Shown here in pieces: positions 18,028 through 28,227 of a DNA stretch of 64,000 bases. A model generated the notes under the pieces. That model did no database searches. It had not been told where the DNA came from and was given only the letters and a program-made list of their open reading frames with translations. Each line of letters opens with the position of its first letter. The stretch's first letter is position 1. A program made the position numbers and the translations under genes. Origin of the DNA: Streptomyces sp. HSG2 (GTDB lineage: Bacteria; Actinomycetota; Actinomycetes; Streptomycetales; Streptomycetaceae); NCBI RefSeq assembly GCF_016598575.1, contig NZ_CP066801.1, forward strand, positions 682,001-746,000, in the 5' to 3' direction.

Positions 18028-18876
18028 TCAGGAAGCGCCCTTCGCCAGCAGCCCGGACACGCGGCGGGCGGTGGCGGTGTCACGGGCCGCGGCGAACGGC
18101 AGGGTGTTGCCGCCTCCGATGCGGAACGGCTCACCCGAGCGGGTCATCTGCGCCCCGCCGGCCTCCTCCACCAGAAGCAGCCCAGCGGCGTGATCCCAGG
18201 CGGCCTCCCAGGAAAACGCGGTCGAGTCCAGCTCGCCTCGGGCCACCGCCAGGTACTCCAGTCCCGCCGATCCGCAGGGCCTCGGCGCGACACCTCGAAC
18301 GCGCAGGCCCAGCAGGGCGCGCTTCTCCTCCCGCGTGGTGAAGTCCGGGTGGGAGGTGGCCACCCGCAGCGCCCGCCCCGGTTCCGGGCTCCCCGAGCGG
18401 AGCGGCTCGCCTCCGAGGAACGCCCCGGAGCCTCGTATCGCGCGGGCGAAGAGATCCAGTGCGGGGGCGTACGTCCAGGACGCGAGCACCCGGCCGCGGA
18501 ACGCCAGAGCGACCAGCGTGCAGAAACCGGGGTCGCCGTGGACGAACTGTCGGGTGCCGTCGAGCGGGTCGACGATCCACACCGGGGCCTGGCCGCGAAC
18601 GGCCTCGTAGGACGACGGATCGGCGTGCACGGCCTCCTCTCCGACCACCGCGGATCCGGGCAGCAGGGCCCCGAGCACCTCGGTCAGGCGCGCCTCCGCC
18701 TGCCGATCCGCCTCGGTGACGAGGTCGTGAGGCCCGCTCTTGCGACGCACCTCCCCGGCGCCCAGGCGGCGCCAACGCGGCATGATCTCCCGCGCGGCGG
18801 CCTCGCGGACCGCCTCCTCGACGTCGTCGGCGTGCCGGGTGAGAAACCCGTCGATGGTTCCGGTGTCCTCGATCAT
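18028..18876 (-). CDS. Inositol monophosphatase-family phosphatase
   Basis: A 282-residue Mg-dependent, Li-sensitive-type phosphatase. All three family metal-binding motifs are present: GEEA (first Glu pair), [12 protein letters not shown] (DPxDGT) and [15 protein letters not shown] (WDxAAG). Possible substrates include inositol-1-phosphate, histidinol phosphate (HisN type) or 3'-phosphoadenosine-5'-phosphate; sequence motifs alone do not separate these. It is transcribed toward the FAD oxidoreductase gene 114 bp away but no shared pathway is evident. The ATG lacks a strong ribosome-binding site (TTATTGAGCC precedes it). Confidence 0.92.
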   Translation of the reverse strand: MIEDTGTIDGFLTRHADDVEEAVREAAAREIMPRWRRLGAGEVRRKSGPHDLVTEADRQAEARLTEVLGALLPGSAVVGEEAVHADPSSYEAVRGQAPVWIVDPLDGTRQFVHGDPGFCTLVALAFRGRVLASWTYAPALDLFARAIRGSGAFLGGEPLRSGSPEPGRALRVATSHPDFTTREEKRALLGLRVRGVAPRPCGSAGLEYLAVARGELDSTAFSWEAAWDHAAGLLLVEEAGGAQMTRSGEPFRIGGGNTLPFAAARDTATARRVSGLLAKGAS

Positions 18877-19191
18877 GGCTCAATAAGAGCACGCGCTGCC
18901 GACAAACCGTGCCGGCCCCGTGCACCGAGGATGGCCGGCGGGCGAACGGACGGTGCGCACAGCGGCGGGCGGCACCCCGGCGGGGTGGACCCGGCCGTCG
19001 GGTGGCTCCGGCACGCGAGCGGACGCCTGTCGCTCGCCCGTCCCGTCGGAGTCGACCGACGGGCCTGCCCGGCGGGGGCGTCGTCAGTCGGCGCCGGCGT
19101 GTCCCGACGGGCATGTCCGCCGGGCCCGCTGGGTTCGCGAGGACGACAGACGGGCGCGCGGGGCGCGTGACGACCTGCTAGGAAGGGACGG
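18877..19191. other. Intergenic region between divergent genes
   Basis: 315 bp separating the phosphatase (minus) and methyltransferase (plus) genes. Apart from the purine-rich ribosome-binding site GGAAGGGA before ATG 19192 I see no convincing gene, hairpin or promoter pair. Confidence 0.5.
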
Positions 19192-19986
19192 ATGGACGAG
19201 TCCGAGTGGCGGCGTTTCGTCGCGCTGTACCACCGTGAGCACCCGGGAATCACCGAACGACTGCTGAGCCTGGCCGAGACGTCCCCTTACGGCTGGTTGA
19301 CCGACGCGCTGCGCGGGTCCGGCGGCCCCGTCCTGGATCTCGCCTGTGGATCCGCCCCGACTCGTGAGAAGTTGCCGGACGTCGACTGGGTCGGGATGGA
19401 CCTCTCGGCGGCCGAACTGGCCGAAGCCCGCCGCCTTGGACGCGGCCCGCTGGTCACTGCCCGTGCCGATGCCCTGCCCGTCGGGTCGGGGAGCGTCGAC
19501 GCGGTGTGCGCGGCGATGTGCCTGCCGGTCCTCACACCGTTGCCCGCGGTCCTCGCCGAGGTCCGCCGGGTGCTCCGGCCCGGAGGGGTGCTGGCGGCCC
19601 TGGTGCCCTCCGGATCCGGCCTCTCGCTCTCCGGCGCGCTGGGATGGCTCCGGGTCATGGCCGCGCTGCGCGCCGTCCGGCAGCCGTGGCCCAACCCGGG
19701 TGCCAGGGACGGGCTGGGCGGGGTGTTGAGCGCGGCGGGGTTTCGGGTCCGCTCCGACGAGCGGCGTGTCTTCCCGCTCGTCGTCGAGTCCGCCGGGGCC
19801 GCGGCCGTCGTCGTCGACGCCCTCTACCTCCCGGGGTCCACCCCTCGGCGGTCCCGGGCGGCACGGCGCTCCCTGGGCCGCTGGGCGGGCCCGGGGCGTC
19901 GCCTGGAATTGCCGCTGCGGCGCGTGGTCGCCGTGCTTCCCTCCGACCCGCCACGGGTCGGCCCGGACCGAGAGGGGTCGTCGTGA
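19192..19986 (+). CDS. Class I SAM-dependent methyltransferase
   Basis: A 264-residue protein with a methyltransferase core: motif I VLDLACGSAPTR (about 47-58), motif II acidic VGMDLSAAELA, a post-motif ADALPVGSGSVDAVCAAMCL and VRRVLRPGGVLAALVP. The layout is that of UbiE/COG2226-like small-molecule methyltransferases. The C-terminal third (after AAGFRV) is unrelated to anything I recognise. It is monocistronic: divergent from the phosphatase and followed by 435 bp without a gene. Substrate unknown. ATG 19192 has the strong site GGAAGGGA six bases upstream. Confidence 0.85.
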   Translation: MDESEWRRFVALYHREHPGITERLLSLAETSPYGWLTDALRGSGGPVLDLACGSAPTREKLPDVDWVGMDLSAAELAEARRLGRGPLVTARADALPVGSGSVDAVCAAMCLPVLTPLPAVLAEVRRVLRPGGVLAALVPSGSGLSLSGALGWLRVMAALRAVRQPWPNPGARDGLGGVLSAAGFRVRSDERRVFPLVVESAGAAAVVVDALYLPGSTPRRSRAARRSLGRWAGPGRRLELPLRRVVAVLPSDPPRVGPDREGSS

Positions 19987-20421
19987 GCCGCCCGCCGGCG
20001 CCTTCGCCCGCCACCCGGACCACTGTGGCGGCCAGTGCCGTGGGCATCGCCCCGGGAACGATCGTCCACACCGGGCCGCGCGGCGTCCTGGGGTCCCCGC
20101 TCTCGCCAGGGCTGTGGGCGGCCTTGGCGGGGCTTTCGCTGCCGAGCGCGGGAGGTTGGCGGGCCGCGGCGGATCAGGGCCCGGGGCACGGGTCCGGCCC
20201 CGGACTCCGGGGACGGACCGGCCGGTCCGGGGTGACCTTGCCCAGGGTCGGCGGACCGCCCGGGGAGGGCCGGGGTGGGGCGGGCGGGGTACGGGGCGGG
20301 CATCGGGTCGGGTGACCGGTAACGATCCGTCGGCTCTTCCTCCCCACAGGGACTCGTGTGACACTGGCGCTCCGTCCACGGTGCGGCCCGCTCCCGCACC
20401 GTCCTGCCCGAGAGCCCCTCC
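19987..20421. other. Long gene-poor region
   Basis: 435 bp of very GC-rich sequence with frames open by composition only. The one feature visible is a perfect 9-bp hairpin ACGGTGCGG / CCGCACCGT (20378-20402, 7-nt loop) ending 19 bp before the GTG of the next gene, which could be a terminator of upstream transcription or a leader structure. Confidence 0.45.
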
Positions 20422-21093
20422 GTGTCCCTGCCCCTGCCGCTCACTCTCGCCGCCCGGTTGACGCCCGTCGTGGTACTCGCCGTCGCGGGCTGGGCCATGA
20501 CGTCCGGCCCCCTGGCCGCCGCGCCGTCCGCGGAACCCGAGGCCCTCCGGGAGACCGTCGCACCGTCGCCGTCGCCCTCGGGAGCCGCCTCCCAGGCGGC
20601 GCCGACGACGTACACCACGGCCCCCGAGCCCTGCGAGGCCCTCACCGAGGAGACGGTGTCCTCGCTGGTGCCGGGCGCGGAACCGGAGGGCAAGGAGATT
20701 CCGTCGCTCGACGCCTCGGTGCGGCGCGTCTGTTCCTGGAACGCGCTCGACGGGTACGAGTACCGCTGGCTCGACATCTCCTTCGAGGTGGCGCGGTCGG
20801 ACGAGGCGGCGCGTACGTCCTACGAGGAGCGGGCCGAGGAGCGCTCCGGCGGCGGCGAGGTGCCGGGGGTCGGCGACGCCGCGTACTCGGTGGTGAACCT
20901 CACCGAGGAGGACGGGCAGGAGACGCGCGAGGGCGCGGTGCTGGTCCGTGTGGCGAACGCGGTCGTCGTGGTCACGTACGACGGCAGCGACTTCGAGACG
21001 GGAAAGGCACCGGACACGGAGGAGATCAACAAGGGGGCCATCCTGGCGGCCAAGGAAGCCGTCGAGGCCCTCGGCGACGCGGACTCCGGCTGA
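20422..21093 (+). CDS. Secreted DUF3558-like protein
   Basis: A 223-residue exported protein. An N-terminal signal-like hydrophobic segment (LTPVVVLAVAGWAM) is followed by a Ser/Pro/Ala-rich linker (about 35-65) and a domain with EPCEALTEETVSSLV and RVCSWNAL, the two-cysteine pattern of the actinobacterial DUF3558 family. No lipobox cysteine is present, so it is probably secreted or anchored by the uncleaved signal rather than a lipoprotein. Function is unknown. The start is uncertain: GTG 20422 has only a weak ribosome-binding site, but it is needed to include the signal segment. It ends on a bidirectional hairpin shared with the convergent aminotransferase. Confidence 0.75.
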   Translation: MSLPLPLTLAARLTPVVVLAVAGWAMTSGPLAAAPSAEPEALRETVAPSPSPSGAASQAAPTTYTTAPEPCEALTEETVSSLVPGAEPEGKEIPSLDASVRRVCSWNALDGYEYRWLDISFEVARSDEAARTSYEERAEERSGGGEVPGVGDAAYSVVNLTEEDGQETREGAVLVRVANAVVVVTYDGSDFETGKAPDTEEINKGAILAAKEAVEALGDADSG

Positions 21094-21114
21094 CGGCCGC
21101 GCTTCCCGGCCGTC
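21092..21114. terminator. Bidirectional hairpin between convergent genes
   Basis: Perfect 8-bp stem GACGGCCG / CGGCCGTC with a 7-nt loop in the 22-bp gap between the DUF3558 and aminotransferase stop codons. Confidence 0.7.
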
Positions 21115-21115
21115 G

Positions 21116-22399
21116 TCAGAGGCCGCGCAGCGCGCGGGCGAGGATCTCGGCGCCCTCCTCCGCCTCCGCCACGGTGAGGCTGAGCGGCGGTGTGACGCGC
21201 AGGGTACTGGTGCCGTAGCCGCCGCCCTTGCCCACGAGGAGGCCGCCGGAGCGCGCCTCCTCCAACACGGCGGAGGCGGCCTCCGGGTCGGCCTCGTCGG
21301 TTCCGGGCCGGGTGAGTTCGACACCGAGCATCAGTCCGCGCCCGCGTACCTCCCGGACGTGCGGGACGCCGGCCGCGACGCCCCGCAACCGTTCGAGGAG
21401 CAGTCCCCCGACTCTCCTGGCGTTGCCCTGGAGGTCGTGTTCCAGCAGGTGGGTCAGGTTGGCGAGGGCGGCGGCCATGGTCACCTGGGTACCGCCGAAG
21501 GTGGAGAGGCTGTTGGCGTCCAGGCAGTTCATGATCTCCGCACGGGCGATCACCCCGCCGACGGACATCCCGTTGCCGAGTCCCTTGGCGAACGTGACGA
21601 TGTCGGGCGGGCCACTGCGGGCGTGCGCCTGCCACCCCCAGAAATGCTCGCCGGTGCGGCCCCAACCGGTCTGCACCTCGTCGGAGATCCAGAGGATGCC
21701 CCGGTCGCGCAGCACCTGGCGGAAGGCGGCGTAGAGTCCGTCGGGCGGCGAGGTGAAACCGCCGACCCCCTGGATCGGTTCGGCGATCAGGGCGGCCGGT
21801 GGTCGGGTCTGGCCGAGCAGGTCAGTGAGGTCGTCCACGCAGGCGGCGATGAAGCCGGCGTCGTCGAGGTGCGCGTAGGGCCCGCGGGTGCGGACTCCAC
21901 CGTGGACGTAGAGGGTCTGAAGAGGCGACAGGGAGGTCGGGGACCAACCGCGGTTGCCCGTGACACCGACGGAGCCGAACGACCGCCCGTGGTAGCTGTT
22001 GCGCATGGCCAGCACGGTGTTTCCGCGCCGATGCGTGGTGGCCAGCAGCAGGGCGGTGTCGTTCGCCTCGGTGCCGGACGTGGTGAAGAAGACCCGGGCA
22101 TCCGGAATGCCGCTCAACTGAGCGATGCGCTCCGCGAGTTCGACCATGGGGCGATTGAGGTAGAGCGTGGAGGTGTGGACGACGCGGTCCGCCTGCTCGG
22201 CGATGGCCCGGGTCACCTCGGGCAGGCCGTGCGCGGTCATCGTGGTCAGGATGCCGCCGAAGAAGTCGAGGTAGCGGTTGCCCTCGGCGTCCCAGACGTG
22301 GCGCCCCTCGCCGCGCGTGATCTCCAGCGGATCCTCGTAGTAGAGGGTCAGCCAGTCCGGCAGGACGGCGCGGTGACGGCCCAACAGGTCTCGGGTCAC
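21116..22399 (-). CDS. Class III (omega) PLP-dependent aminotransferase
   Basis: A 427-residue class III aminotransferase: VFFTTSGTEANDTALLLAT (PLP phosphate loop), ISDEVQTGWGRTGEHFWGW with the cofactor Asp, and VTFAKGLGNGMSVGG with the Schiff-base Lys. It closely resembles actinobacterial enzymes found next to hydantoinase and nitrilase-type genes of reductive pyrimidine breakdown, where a beta-alanine or similar omega-amino acid transaminase is needed; those partners are absent here. GTG 22399 overlaps the stop of a small upstream ORF as GTGA. The frame is open far upstream but only as low-complexity Arg/Pro sequence. Confidence 0.9.
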   Translation of the reverse strand: MTRDLLGRHRAVLPDWLTLYYEDPLEITRGEGRHVWDAEGNRYLDFFGGILTTMTAHGLPEVTRAIAEQADRVVHTSTLYLNRPMVELAERIAQLSGIPDARVFFTTSGTEANDTALLLATTHRRGNTVLAMRNSYHGRSFGSVGVTGNRGWSPTSLSPLQTLYVHGGVRTRGPYAHLDDAGFIAACVDDLTDLLGQTRPPAALIAEPIQGVGGFTSPPDGLYAAFRQVLRDRGILWISDEVQTGWGRTGEHFWGWQAHARSGPPDIVTFAKGLGNGMSVGGVIARAEIMNCLDANSLSTFGGTQVTMAAALANLTHLLEHDLQGNARRVGGLLLERLRGVAAGVPHVREVRGRGLMLGVELTRPGTDEADPEAASAVLEEARSGGLLVGKGGGYGTSTLRVTPPLSLTVAEAEEGAEILARALRGL

Positions 22400-22617
22400 G
22401 GTCTCACCGACTTCCGCTTCCGTGCCGGAGCGGAGTCCGCCGCCCGGTGGCACGTGGGGCCGGGGTGAAGCGGGTCGGCGCCGGCGGGACCCCCCGGGGC
22501 TCGAACGCCTCGGCCGGCCGGCCGAGCGGCCCCGCGTGGGGCTCGCCCTCGCGGCGGCACCGGCGGCGCGCCGGTCCGGCCCGCCCGCACCGCATCGACA
22601 CCTACGACGTTGGCCAT
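22396..22617 (-). pseudogene. Small coupled ORF, possible remnant of a nitrilase-family gene
   Basis: A 73-codon frame beginning MANVVGVDAVRAGRTG, with an excellent ribosome-binding site GAGGAG six bases before its ATG and a stop that overlaps the aminotransferase GTG by four bases. The first five residues match what I recall of the start of nitrilase-like beta-ureidopropionases that accompany this aminotransferase in other Streptomyces; the remaining Arg/Pro/Gly-rich sequence looks non-functional. It may be a degraded gene start retained for translational coupling, or simply a leader peptide. The rest of the gap to 22809 shows no gene. Confidence 0.35.
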
Positions 22618-22809
22618 GAGCCGCTCCTCGGACGGACGCCTCGAACCGCCGCGCCCGTGGACGCGGCCCCGGGCGACGAACGTATGCCGCCGGGACCGCC
22701 TTGCCAAGACCATCGCCGGCGGCGAGGGGCGCCGGCGCGGTTTCGCACTCCGGTGGGCGAGCCGGGGGCGCGCCGCTCCTGGCCCCGGCGGAACCCGATG
22801 CCCGCGCCC

Positions 22810-24135
22810 TCAGGTCGACGGGTCGGCGACACGGAGAGCGTGCGCCACGTCGCGGTGGCAACGGCCGGAGATTCGCCGCGCGGCGCGCAGCAGCATCGGC
22901 GTGAGCCGGGGCGGATCCGGTGCGACGCTGCGAGCCGCCTCTTCGGGGGCCCTGGTCCGGAGATAGGCGTCCAGGAGTCGCCCGGCTTCGCCGTCCCGCC
23001 CCTCCTCGACCAGCCCCAGCACCCCGCGTCCCACTTCGGGGGCCGGGCGTGCCGCGCCCTGGCGGAGCAGCCGTGCGCCGTCGTCGGCGAGTCCCGCCTC
23101 GGCCAACGCGTCGCAGGCGGGAATCAAGCGGGCGAGTGGCAGCAGTGCCGCCTCCCAGAGGAGGGTCGCCCAGTCGGCGGCGAGGCCGTTGCGGCCCAGT
23201 TCGTCGGCGATCAGCGGAAGTCGTGGTGCGGGTCCCCGGGCGGCCTCGACCAGGAGGGCGTGGGCCTCTCCACTGCGGGCCTGGTCCCGCAGGCGTACGA
23301 GGTCCCGGGCGATACGGGCCGCCTCCCGCCGGTCTCGGCCATCGGGCCGGGGAGTGGTCGGTGTCGCGGCCGTCGGGGTCTCGGTGGCCCCGGCGAAGCG
23401 GGCGCCACGCGGCGGTGACTCGGCGGCGGCCGGGACGGGGGGCGCCGCCTCGGGCGAGGCGACCGAGGGGGGTGCGGCGGCCTCGGCGTCCGGCTCGCCG
23501 GCGAAGCGCGACCCGCCCCGGAAGCGCCCCGGCCGGGCCCCGGCGGTCCGGGTGGACGCCGGGTCCGACATCCGGTTCCGGTCGAGCGAGGTGGCGGGAC
23601 CCGGCGCGAGGGGCGCGTCGTCCTCCTCACGTTCCCGGAGCCGGGCAAGTCGGGTCCGGAGCTCGGCGCAGCGGGCCGTGGCCCGTGCGTGGTCGTCGCG
23701 TGCCCAGGCCAGGTCGACGCGGAGCGCGTGGGTCGGCGCCATGGGGGCCGCCTCGGCGAGCAGGCCACGCAGTTCGGCCTCTCGCGCGGCGGCGCGGCGC
23801 CGTTCGCGGGACGTCGACTCAAGGATCTCGACGAGTTCCGCCCGAGCACCTGGGCGGGCGTCGTGGGCGGCGAGTGCCGCGCTGTGCAGAGCCCGTAGCC
23901 GTTCCCCCTCGGCGCGGACGTCGGCGGACCCCAGGGTGGTCGCCAGGTCGCCGAGGAGGGCGGCCACCACGTCCCACGGGGGAACGGTTCGTCCCCGCAG
24001 ACAGGCGTCGACACTCTCCGGGTCGCGGCGCAGGAACACGGCACACCACCCGGCGTCCCGGTCGAGCCGGCCGAGCAGGTCGGCGAGAGCGCGCGCGAAG
24101 TCCCCCACCCGGGCCGACGACTGGTCCACGGTCAT
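22810..24135 (-). CDS. Uncharacterised actinobacterial protein with small N-terminal helical (HTH-like) domain
   Basis: A 441-residue protein of no assigned function. Residues about 5-60 (DFARALADLLGRLDRDAGWC, then LRGRTVPPWDVVAALLGDL) resemble the short XRE-like domain found in several Streptomyces proteins. Then come a charged helical stretch with likely coiled coil (ARLREREEDD, about 100-170), a disordered Pro/Ala/Thr-rich centre (about 175-270) and an Ala/Leu-rich helical C-terminus with repeat-like units. Such proteins are often named after herpesvirus UL36 because of the low-complexity centre, which says nothing about function. ATG 24135 has a G-rich ribosome-binding site. Divergent from clpC across a 407-bp gap. 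Confidence 0.7.
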   Translation of the reverse strand: MTVDQSSARVGDFARALADLLGRLDRDAGWCAVFLRRDPESVDACLRGRTVPPWDVVAALLGDLATTLGSADVRAEGERLRALHSAALAAHDARPGARAELVEILESTSRERRRAAAREAELRGLLAEAAPMAPTHALRVDLAWARDDHARATARCAELRTRLARLREREEDDAPLAPGPATSLDRNRMSDPASTRTAGARPGRFRGGSRFAGEPDAEAAAPPSVASPEAAPPVPAAAESPPRGARFAGATETPTAATPTTPRPDGRDRREAARIARDLVRLRDQARSGEAHALLVEAARGPAPRLPLIADELGRNGLAADWATLLWEAALLPLARLIPACDALAEAGLADDGARLLRQGAARPAPEVGRGVLGLVEEGRDGEAGRLLDAYLRTRAPEEAARSVAPDPPRLTPMLLRAARRISGRCHRDVAHALRVADPST

Positions 24136-24542
<407 letters not shown>

Positions 24543-27068
24543 ATGACCAGCGGCTTCATGGGCCAGGGGGACGACGCGTTCGCGGAGTTCCTCGCACGCT
24601 TCTTCGGAGGTCCCCGACCGCGGCAGGTCGACCTGGGCCGCCTGTTCAGTCCGCCGGCCCGCGAACTGGTTCAGGGGGCCGCCCGATACGCCGCCGAGCA
24701 CGGCAGTCGCGATCTGGACACCCAGCACCTGCTGCGCGCGGCGCTTTCGAGCGAACCCACCAGGACTCTGCTGAGCGAGGCGGGAGCGGACCCCGACACG
24801 TTGGCTTCGCAAATCGACGAGCGGTCCGGACCGGCGCGCCACGGACCGGGCGAGGCGCCCGGCCCCACGTCGCTGTCGTTGACCCCCGCGGTCAAGCGCG
24901 CCCTCCTCGACGCGCACGAGATGGCCCGCGCGTCGGGCAGCGGTCACATCGGCCCGGAACACGTGCTCAGCGCCCTCGCCGCGAATCCGGACTCCGCGGC
25001 CGGACACATCCTGCACGCGGCACGCTACGCTCCGCCGCCGCCGGAGATCCCCGAGCCGGGTCGGGCACGCCCCGAGCGCACCCCGTCGGCGAGCGGCACC
25101 CCCACGCTGGACAAGTACGCGCGCGACCTCACCGAGCAGGCCCGACAGGGCCTCGTCGACCCGGTGATCGGCAGGGAGTCGGAGATCGAGCAGACCGTCG
25201 AGGTGCTCTCCCGTCGCGGCAAGAACAATCCCGTGCTGATCGGCGACGCGGGCGTCGGCAAGACCGCCGTGGTGGAGGGGCTGGCCCAACGGGTCGCCGA
25301 CGCGGACGTGCCGGACATCCTCCTCGGCCGCCGTGTGGTGGCCCTGGACATGACCAGCGTGGTCGCGGGGACACGCTATCGGGGCGACTTCGAGGAGCGG
25401 ATGACCAACATCGTCGGCGAGATCCGCGCCCACTCCGACCGACTGGTGGTCTTCATCGACGAGTTGCACACCGTGGTCGGCGCGGGAGGGGGCGGGGAGA
25501 GCGGGGCCATGGACGCGGGGAACATCCTCAAGCCCGCCTTGGCCCGGGGCGAGCTGCACATCGTGGGAGCCACCACCATGGCGGAGTTCCGGCGGATCGA
25601 GAAGGACGCGGCGCTCGCCCGCCGTTTTCAGCCGATCATCGTGCCGGAGCCCTCCCCCGAGGACGCCGTCGAGATCCTCCGGGGGCTCCGCGACCGCTAC
25701 GAGGCGCACCATCAGGTCCGCTACACCGACGAGGCGTTGGAGGCCGCGGTGGAGCTGGCCGACCGGTATCTCACCGACCGTCGTCTGCCCGACAAGGCCA
25801 TCGACCTGATCGACCAGGCCGGGGCCCGTGTTCGGCTGCGCGCCCGCTCCAAGGGAACCGACCTGCGCGCCCGAGAGCGCGAACTGGAGCAACTGACCCG
25901 GGAAAAGGAACAGGCGGTCTCCGACGAGAACTACGAGCAGGCCACCCGGTTGCGCGACCGGATCGCCGAGCTGGCCCGGACGATCGCCGACGCCGATCCG
26001 CATGACGAGATCGACGAGGGCCTCGATCTGGTCGTCGGACGCGAGGCGGTGGCGCAGGTGGTCTCGCGACAGACAGGCATCCCCGTCAGCAGCCTGACCC
26101 AGGAGGAGAAGGACCGGCTGCTCGGCCTGGAAGAGCACCTGCGCGGGCGGGTGGTCGGACAGGACGAGGCGGTACGGGCGGTGTCGGACGCCGTCCTGCG
26201 CTCCCGGGCCGGCCTGGCCGGGCCGCACCGGCCGATCGGCAGCTTCCTGTTCCTGGGGCCGACCGGTGTCGGCAAGACGGAACTGGCCCGGGCCCTCGCC
26301 GAGGCGCTCTTCGGCAGCGAGGACCGCATGGTCCGCCTCGACATGAGCGAGTACCAGGAGCGGCACACGGTGAGCCGACTGGTCGGTGCGCCGCCGGGGT
26401 ACGTCGGCTACGAGGAGGCGGGTCAGCTCACCGAGGTGGTACGCCGCCATCCCTACTCGCTGCTTCTGCTCGACGAGGTGGAGAAGGCCCACCCCGACGT
26501 GTTCAACATCCTGCTCCAAGTGCTGGACGACGGCCGCCTCACCGACTCCCAGGGCCGCACGGTGGACTTCTCCAGCACGGTCGTGGTGATGACCAGCAAC
26601 CTCGGCTCGGACGTGATCGGTCGCAGGGGAGCCGGCATCGGGTTCGGGTCCGGCGGTTCGGACGCCGACGAGGAGGCCCGGCGCGACCAGGTGCTCCGCC
26701 CGCTCCGCGAACACTTCCGCCCCGAGTTCCTCAACCGCGTCGACGAGATCGTCGTCTTCCGCCGGCTCGACGGTGAGCAACTGCGTCGGATCACCACCCT
26801 GCTCTTGGAGGACACGCGCCGCCTCGCCGGCGCCCAGGACGTCAGCGTCGACTTCACCGACGCGGCCGTCGACTGGCTCGCCGAGCGGGGATACCAGCCC
26901 GAATACGGGGCGCGCCCGCTGCGCCGCACCATCCAGCGCGAGGTCGACAACGAGCTGTCCCGGCTCCTCCTGGAAGGCGGGCTCGGACAGGGGGGAAGGG
27001 TGACCGTGGACGTGGAGGCCGATCGGCTGGCGTTCCGGCCCGGGCAAGGGCCCGCACGGCGACCGTGA
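24543..27068 (+). CDS. ClpC-family AAA+ unfoldase, Clp protease ATP-binding subunit
   Basis: An 841-residue class I Clp/Hsp100 ATPase that unfolds substrates for ClpP. Order: a divergent start ([20 protein letters not shown]), Clp N-repeats (about 40-165), first AAA+ domain with Walker A GDAGVGKT (234-241), a UVR-type coiled segment ([15 protein letters not shown]), second AAA+ domain with Walker A GPTGVGKT (572-579) and [13 protein letters not shown]. The ClpP-docking loop IGF is present at 699-701, so partnership with ClpP is expected. The N-terminus differs from the housekeeping ClpC (no MFERFTDRARR start), so this is probably an accessory ClpC paralogue. Regulation is unclear; see the upstream region. 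Confidence 0.93.
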   Translation: MTSGFMGQGDDAFAEFLARFFGGPRPRQVDLGRLFSPPARELVQGAARYAAEHGSRDLDTQHLLRAALSSEPTRTLLSEAGADPDTLASQIDERSGPARHGPGEAPGPTSLSLTPAVKRALLDAHEMARASGSGHIGPEHVLSALAANPDSAAGHILHAARYAPPPPEIPEPGRARPERTPSASGTPTLDKYARDLTEQARQGLVDPVIGRESEIEQTVEVLSRRGKNNPVLIGDAGVGKTAVVEGLAQRVADADVPDILLGRRVVALDMTSVVAGTRYRGDFEERMTNIVGEIRAHSDRLVVFIDELHTVVGAGGGGESGAMDAGNILKPALARGELHIVGATTMAEFRRIEKDAALARRFQPIIVPEPSPEDAVEILRGLRDRYEAHHQVRYTDEALEAAVELADRYLTDRRLPDKAIDLIDQAGARVRLRARSKGTDLRARERELEQLTREKEQAVSDENYEQATRLRDRIAELARTIADADPHDEIDEGLDLVVGREAVAQVVSRQTGIPVSSLTQEEKDRLLGLEEHLRGRVVGQDEAVRAVSDAVLRSRAGLAGPHRPIGSFLFLGPTGVGKTELARALAEALFGSEDRMVRLDMSEYQERHTVSRLVGAPPGYVGYEEAGQLTEVVRRHPYSLLLLDEVEKAHPDVFNILLQVLDDGRLTDSQGRTVDFSSTVVVMTSNLGSDVIGRRGAGIGFGSGGSDADEEARRDQVLRPLREHFRPEFLNRVDEIVVFRRLDGEQLRRITTLLLEDTRRLAGAQDVSVDFTDAAVDWLAERGYQPEYGARPLRRTIQREVDNELSRLLLEGGLGQGGRVTVDVEADRLAFRPGQGPARRP

Positions 27069-27403
27069 GAAGACCGTGGGCACCACCGGGAAGCCGTCGA
27101 GGCGGACGGGCTCGACGCTGCCCCCGACCAAGGCCGAGCACCCCCCGCCGACGCGCAGCTGACCTTCTCCTCGGCACGAGCAGTGATCTGCGGCCGCCGT
27201 CGGCGGACAGGGGCTTCGGTTCAGCGGATCGACAGCGGTGCCGGCCCTCCTTCTCGGCGGTGTCCCGATGCCCGCAACGTAGTGGCCCCGGGCCCCGGCA
27301 CGCACCCGATACACACCCTGCGGCAATTAGCCGTATTTACATCAGTTGCCCGGATTCGACGGGTATGCGTGGAGGTCTGTCGGGCGGCCCGAGGGCGTCC
27401 GGA
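27069..27403. other. Convergent intergenic region with an AT-rich patch
   Basis: 335 bp between the clpC and xthA stop codons. No gene or strong terminator was seen. A conspicuous AT-rich stretch at 27323-27350 (CAATTAGCCGTATTTACATC within it), bracketed by GGCAA and TTGCC, stands out against the surrounding GC-rich sequence and resembles promoter or protein-binding DNA. Confidence 0.4.
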
Positions 27404-28183
27404 TCAGACGTCCACGTCGACGACGACCGGGGCGTGGTCCGAGGCGCCCTTGCCCTTGCGCTCCTCACGATCGACGTAGGCGTCGCGCACCGCCCCCGCG
27501 AAGGAGTCGTTCCCGTAGACCAGGTCGATGCGCATGCCGCGATTCTTGGGGAAGCCGAGTTGGCGGTAGTCCCAGTAGGTGAACGGGCGGTCGTACTTGA
27601 GCGGGCGGGGCACCACGTCGGTCAGGCCCACGGCGCGGAGACTCGCCAGCGCCTGCCGCTCGGCCGGGGTGACGTGGGTGGCGCCCTCGAACGCGGCGCG
27701 GTCGTACACGTCGTCGTCGGTCGGCGCGACGTTGTAGTCGCCCATCACGGCGAACGGGCGAGGGCCCGCCGCGTCGGCGGCGACCGCCTCGCGCAGCGCC
27801 TCCAGCCAGCTCAGCTTGTAGGCGTAGTGCGGATGCGCCACCTCCCGGCCGTTCGGCACGTAGACCGACCGGACCCGGACCGGTCCGCAGGTGGCGGCCA
27901 ACGCGCGAGGCTCCCGCACGCCCTCGAAACCCGGGTCACCGGGCAGGCCCTTGACCACGTCCGACAGTCCGACCCGCGACAGTACGGCCACGCCGTTCCA
28001 CCGCCCCGTCGCGGAGACCGCCGCCTCGTACCCCAGCTCGCCCAGCCGGTCGTAGGGGAACTGCTCCTCCGTGACCTTGGCCTCCTGGAGACAGAGCACG
28101 TCGGTACCGCTGCTCTCCAGCCAGGCCGTCAGCCGCGGCAGGCGGGCGGTGATCGAGTTCACGTTCCAGGTGGCGATGCGCAT
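27404..28183 (-). CDS. xthA: Exodeoxyribonuclease III / AP endonuclease
   Basis: A 259-residue Mg-dependent base-excision-repair nuclease that cuts at abasic sites and trims 3' blocks. Family motifs: MRIATWNVNSI at the N-terminus, LCLQEAKV with the metal-binding Glu, GDYNVAPTDDDVYD with catalytic Asp and Asn, and the final SDHAPV with the catalytic Asp-His. Full family length. ATG 28183 is the start; the frame is open a long way upstream but without protein-like sequence. It is 44 bp from the lactonase/decarboxylase fusion on the same strand. Confidence 0.95.
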   Translation of the reverse strand: MRIATWNVNSITARLPRLTAWLESSGTDVLCLQEAKVTEEQFPYDRLGELGYEAAVSATGRWNGVAVLSRVGLSDVVKGLPGDPGFEGVREPRALAATCGPVRVRSVYVPNGREVAHPHYAYKLSWLEALREAVAADAAGPRPFAVMGDYNVAPTDDDVYDRAAFEGATHVTPAERQALASLRAVGLTDVVPRPLKYDRPFTYWDYRQLGFPKNRGMRIDLVYGNDSFAGAVRDAYVDREERKGKGASDHAPVVVDVDV

Positions 28184-28227
28184 GGCCCACAACCTACCCG
28201 GCGGGTACGACAGCTCCCGGCGGGCGG

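Noticed and set aside
22447-23418. Plus-strand frame through the gap and the 22810-24135 gene
   Set aside because: No ribosome-binding site, composition typical of a shadow, and it is antisense to a gene with better codon bias.
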